A DNA stretch of 64,000 nt, from NCBI RefSeq assembly GCF_022059845.1, contig NZ_CP091853.1:1-64000 (forward strand), read 5' to 3'. The position numbers and the translations under genes are program-made. This DNA comes from Terrirubrum flagellatum. GTDB taxonomy: Bacteria; Pseudomonadota; Alphaproteobacteria; Rhizobiales; Beijerinckiaceae. Below are positions 62,407 through 64,000 of the stretch, piece by piece. The notes below the pieces were generated by a model. That model saw only the letters and a list, made by a program, of their open reading frames with translations. It did no database searches and was not told where the DNA came from. Positions within the stretch are counted from its first letter, which is position 1, and every line of letters begins with the position of its first letter.

Positions 62407-63609
62407 TCAGTGCGGATCTGTAGCGCGGGAGGGAGCGAGCGATCGCTCGACGAGCGCGGCCCAAAACGAGGCGGCAACCTCGATAATGTCATCGTTGAAG
62501 TCGTATTCAGGGCTGTGCAGGGGCGCGGACGAACCGTTCCCGACGAACAAATATGCGCCCGGCCGCTTCTCGAGAAAGTATGCGAAATCCTCGCTGGCGG
62601 TGCGCGGCGCGAACGGCGAAATCAGCCGCAAAGAACCGAAGAGATCGGCCGCGACTTCTCGCGCAAGTTCGGTCTGGCTGCGGTGGTTGACGACGGTTGG
62701 ATATCCGCGTCGATAATCGACGTCAGCGGAAGCGCCAAAAGCTTCAGCCTGCCGGCTGGCGATTTCGACGATGCGGCTCTCGATCCGCTTTCTCACCTCG
62801 TCCCTGAAGGTTCTCGTGGTGATTTGGAGCTCGACTTTGTCAGGAATGACGTTCGATGCGGTTCCGCCATGAATCGAGCCCACCGTAACGACCGCCATAT
62901 CGAGCGGGTCGACGTTGCGGGACACGATTGTTTGCAGCGCGGTGACGACATGGGCAGCCGCGACAATCGGATCGACCGTCTCATGTGACGCCGCGCCGTG
63001 GCCGCCCTTACCCTTGACTGTGACGATAGCCTTGTCGACGGAGGCCATGGCGGGGCCTTCGACGAAACCAAAGGCGCCGGCGGGAACACTTGGCCAGTTG
63101 TGCAGCGCATAGATCGCATCGACGGGGAAGCGCTCCAGCACGCCGTCGGCGATCATCGCCTTTGCGCCCGCGCCAATTTCCTCTGCAGGTTGGAAGAAAA
63201 GACGCAAAGTTCCGTCAAAACGCCGCGTCTTTGCGAGATATCGCGCGGCCGCAAGCAAGATCGCCGTGTGGCCATCATGCCCGCACGCATGCATGCGTCC
63301 CGGGTGCTTGCTGGCGTATGAGAGGCCAGTGGCCTCCTGAATGGGAAGCGCATCGAAATCAGCTCGAATACCTATCGATCTGCGCTCCGTCCCGCATTTG
63401 AGGGTCGCGACTATGCCTGTCGTCGCGATATCTCGCGTGACGCGGTACCCCCAACTCTCAAGGAGTTCGGCGATCCATGCGGACGTCGCGAATTCCTTGA
63501 AGGCGAGCTCGGGCGCCTGGTGAAACTCGCGACGCAAGGCGACGAAATCGCCGGAAAACGCGCCAATTGTAGTCCGAATTGTCGAGGGGACGCCGATATG
63601 AATGGTCAT
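62407..63609 (-). CDS. M20-family amidohydrolase/deacetylase
   Basis: 400 residues of the hippurate hydrolase/N-acyl-amino-acid deacetylase branch. Metal ligands are Cys109 and His111 in MHACGHDGH, the Glu pair in FFQPAEEIGAG near 144-148, and a His near the end in LHSPEYDFND. The dimerisation lid lies around 185-295. It probably removes the N-acetyl group after dealkylation, as SndA does in Bacillus (inference). It overlaps the upstream LLM gene by 4 bp. Confidence 0.86.
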   Translation of the reverse strand: MTIHIGVPSTIRTTIGAFSGDFVALRREFHQAPELAFKEFATSAWIAELLESWGYRVTRDIATTGIVATLKCGTERRSIGIRADFDALPIQEATGLSYASKHPGRMHACGHDGHTAILLAAARYLAKTRRFDGTLRLFFQPAEEIGAGAKAMIADGVLERFPVDAIYALHNWPSVPAGAFGFVEGPAMASVDKAIVTVKGKGGHGAASHETVDPIVAAAHVVTALQTIVSRNVDPLDMAVVTVGSIHGGTASNVIPDKVELQITTRTFRDEVRKRIESRIVEIASRQAEAFGASADVDYRRGYPTVVNHRSQTELAREVAADLFGSLRLISPFAPRTASEDFAYFLEKRPGAYLFVGNGSSAPLHSPEYDFNDDIIEVAASFWAALVERSLAPSRATDPH

Positions 63610-64000
63610 CTCGCCAACGCCTTGGGCTGGCTTGCGTGTGCCGCGTCGTAGCGGCTGGCTTTCCGAGGGAGGCCCAGATGGTCGCGCAGAGTGGCGCCAG
63701 GCAGGTCGCGACTGTAACGACCCTGAGCTTCGAGCTCGGGAACCACCAGAGCAATGAAGTCGTCGAGGCCTTGGGCGATCACGGGAAAGCCGAGGATGAA
63801 GCCGTCGGCGGCGCCGGCGTCAATCCAGCGAATGATCTCGTCAGCGACGCGTTTGCCCGCGCCGATAAAGTTCGGTTTCGGGGTTGCGGCTTCCAGAGCC
63901 GCCTCGCGAAGAGTCTGGCCCCTGGCTTTCGCGTTCGCCTTGATGCAGTCCGTTGTCGAGCGGAAACTGTTCTTGCCGAGATCGCCCAGCTCTGGAAATG
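63606..64000 (-). CDS. NtaA/SnaA/DszA-type LLM monooxygenase, 3' part (CmoJ-like position)
   Basis: Only the last 130 or so residues are in the window; the gene runs past its end. FPELGDLGKNSFR, then NFIGAGKRVADEIIRWIDAGAAD, GFPVIAQGLDDFIALVVPEL and GATLRDHLGLPRK are the standard end of NtaA-type two-component monooxygenases. It is coupled by a 4-bp overlap to the M20 deacetylase, as in the S-alkyl-cysteine salvage operon, where this enzyme performs the C-S cleavage. Confidence 0.82.
   Translation of the reverse strand, partial: FPELGDLGKNSFRSTTDCIKANAKARGQTLREAALEAATPKPNFIGAGKRVADEIIRWIDAGAADGFILGFPVIAQGLDDFIALVVPELEAQGRYSRDLPGATLRDHLGLPRKASRYDAAHASQPKALAR

Noticed and set aside
1-64000. 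CRISPR arrays, tRNA/rRNA genes, prophage or conjugation genes
   Set aside because: I saw no regular direct-repeat array, no cloverleaf-like sequence and no phage or transfer proteins; a tRNAscan or covariance search would be decisive.

Overview
The window looks like an accessory, catabolism-rich stretch of an alphaproteobacterial (probably Hyphomicrobiales) chromosome or large replicon. This is inferred from the G+C-rich coding style, the gene families present (Pao-type aldehyde dehydrogenase, FCD-type GntR, winged-helix/TPR regulator, many LLM flavin monooxygenases) and small degenerate intergenic repeats of a kind common in that order. No rRNA, tRNA, CRISPR array, phage or intact insertion sequence was seen. 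The only mobile-element trace is an IS110-family transposase remnant near 51.8 kb.

Layout: (1) 0-4.8 kb: a fused double-ATPase of a peptide-type ABC importer, an FCD GntR regulator, and a racemase/hydantoinase pair. (2) 5.2-12.8 kb: a periplasmic PaoABC-like molybdenum aldehyde oxidoreductase, an MFS transporter, a double CMD-domain protein, a secreted cupin and a divergent LysR regulator. (3) 13.4-29.3 kb: a RutA-type flavin monooxygenase, a PotABCD-like importer, an asparaginase-like protein with an altered active site, an MFS transporter, an AtzE/AtzG-like amidase pair, an isochorismatase-type amidase, two PuuE-like deacetylases, a carbamoylase-type nitrilase, a LysR regulator and two flavin reductases. 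Four intergenic regions in this block carry copies of a 27-bp dyad, GATTTCTCA-N9-TGAGAAATC, with constant spacing. They lie upstream of rutA, the asparaginase, the divergent amidase/isochorismatase units and the flavin reductases. This looks like one regulon for dismantling a nitrogen heterocycle, and it lacks rutC, rutD, rutE and rutG. (4) 29.3-35.4 kb: a gene-poor, scarred zone with two truncated flavoenzyme genes, then an alpha/beta hydrolase, GST, SDR and LysR. (5) 36-45.6 kb: a tightly overlapped minus-strand operon (winged-helix/TPR regulator, catalase-like, NTF2-like, unknown, Dyp peroxidase, HlyD, fused ABC-2 permease, HlyD) that links two heme peroxidases to an envelope exporter with no ATPase. 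(6) 45.8-51.7 kb: an SDR, a peptidoglycan-binding polyproline protein, an orphan double-ATPase and a CapA-like protein. (7) 52-64 kb: a sulfur block with a CysK-like synthase, an NtaA-type LLM, a flavin reductase and a PatB/MalY lyase. It continues into a minus-strand operon (NtaA-type LLM, M20 deacetylase, GNAT, permease-ATPase fusion, two tandem binding proteins, LLM) whose content matches the Bacillus subtilis ytmI/tcy/cmo/sna/snd operon for salvage of S-alkylated cysteines.

Overall the window is dominated by flavin-dependent monooxygenases (four LLM genes intact or running off the window, plus one relic), their flavin reductases (three) and C-N hydrolases. This suggests scavenging of nitrogen and sulfur from unusual organic compounds. 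The best candidates for undescribed biology are the dyad-controlled RutA/amidohydrolase regulon and the peroxidase-exporter operon.
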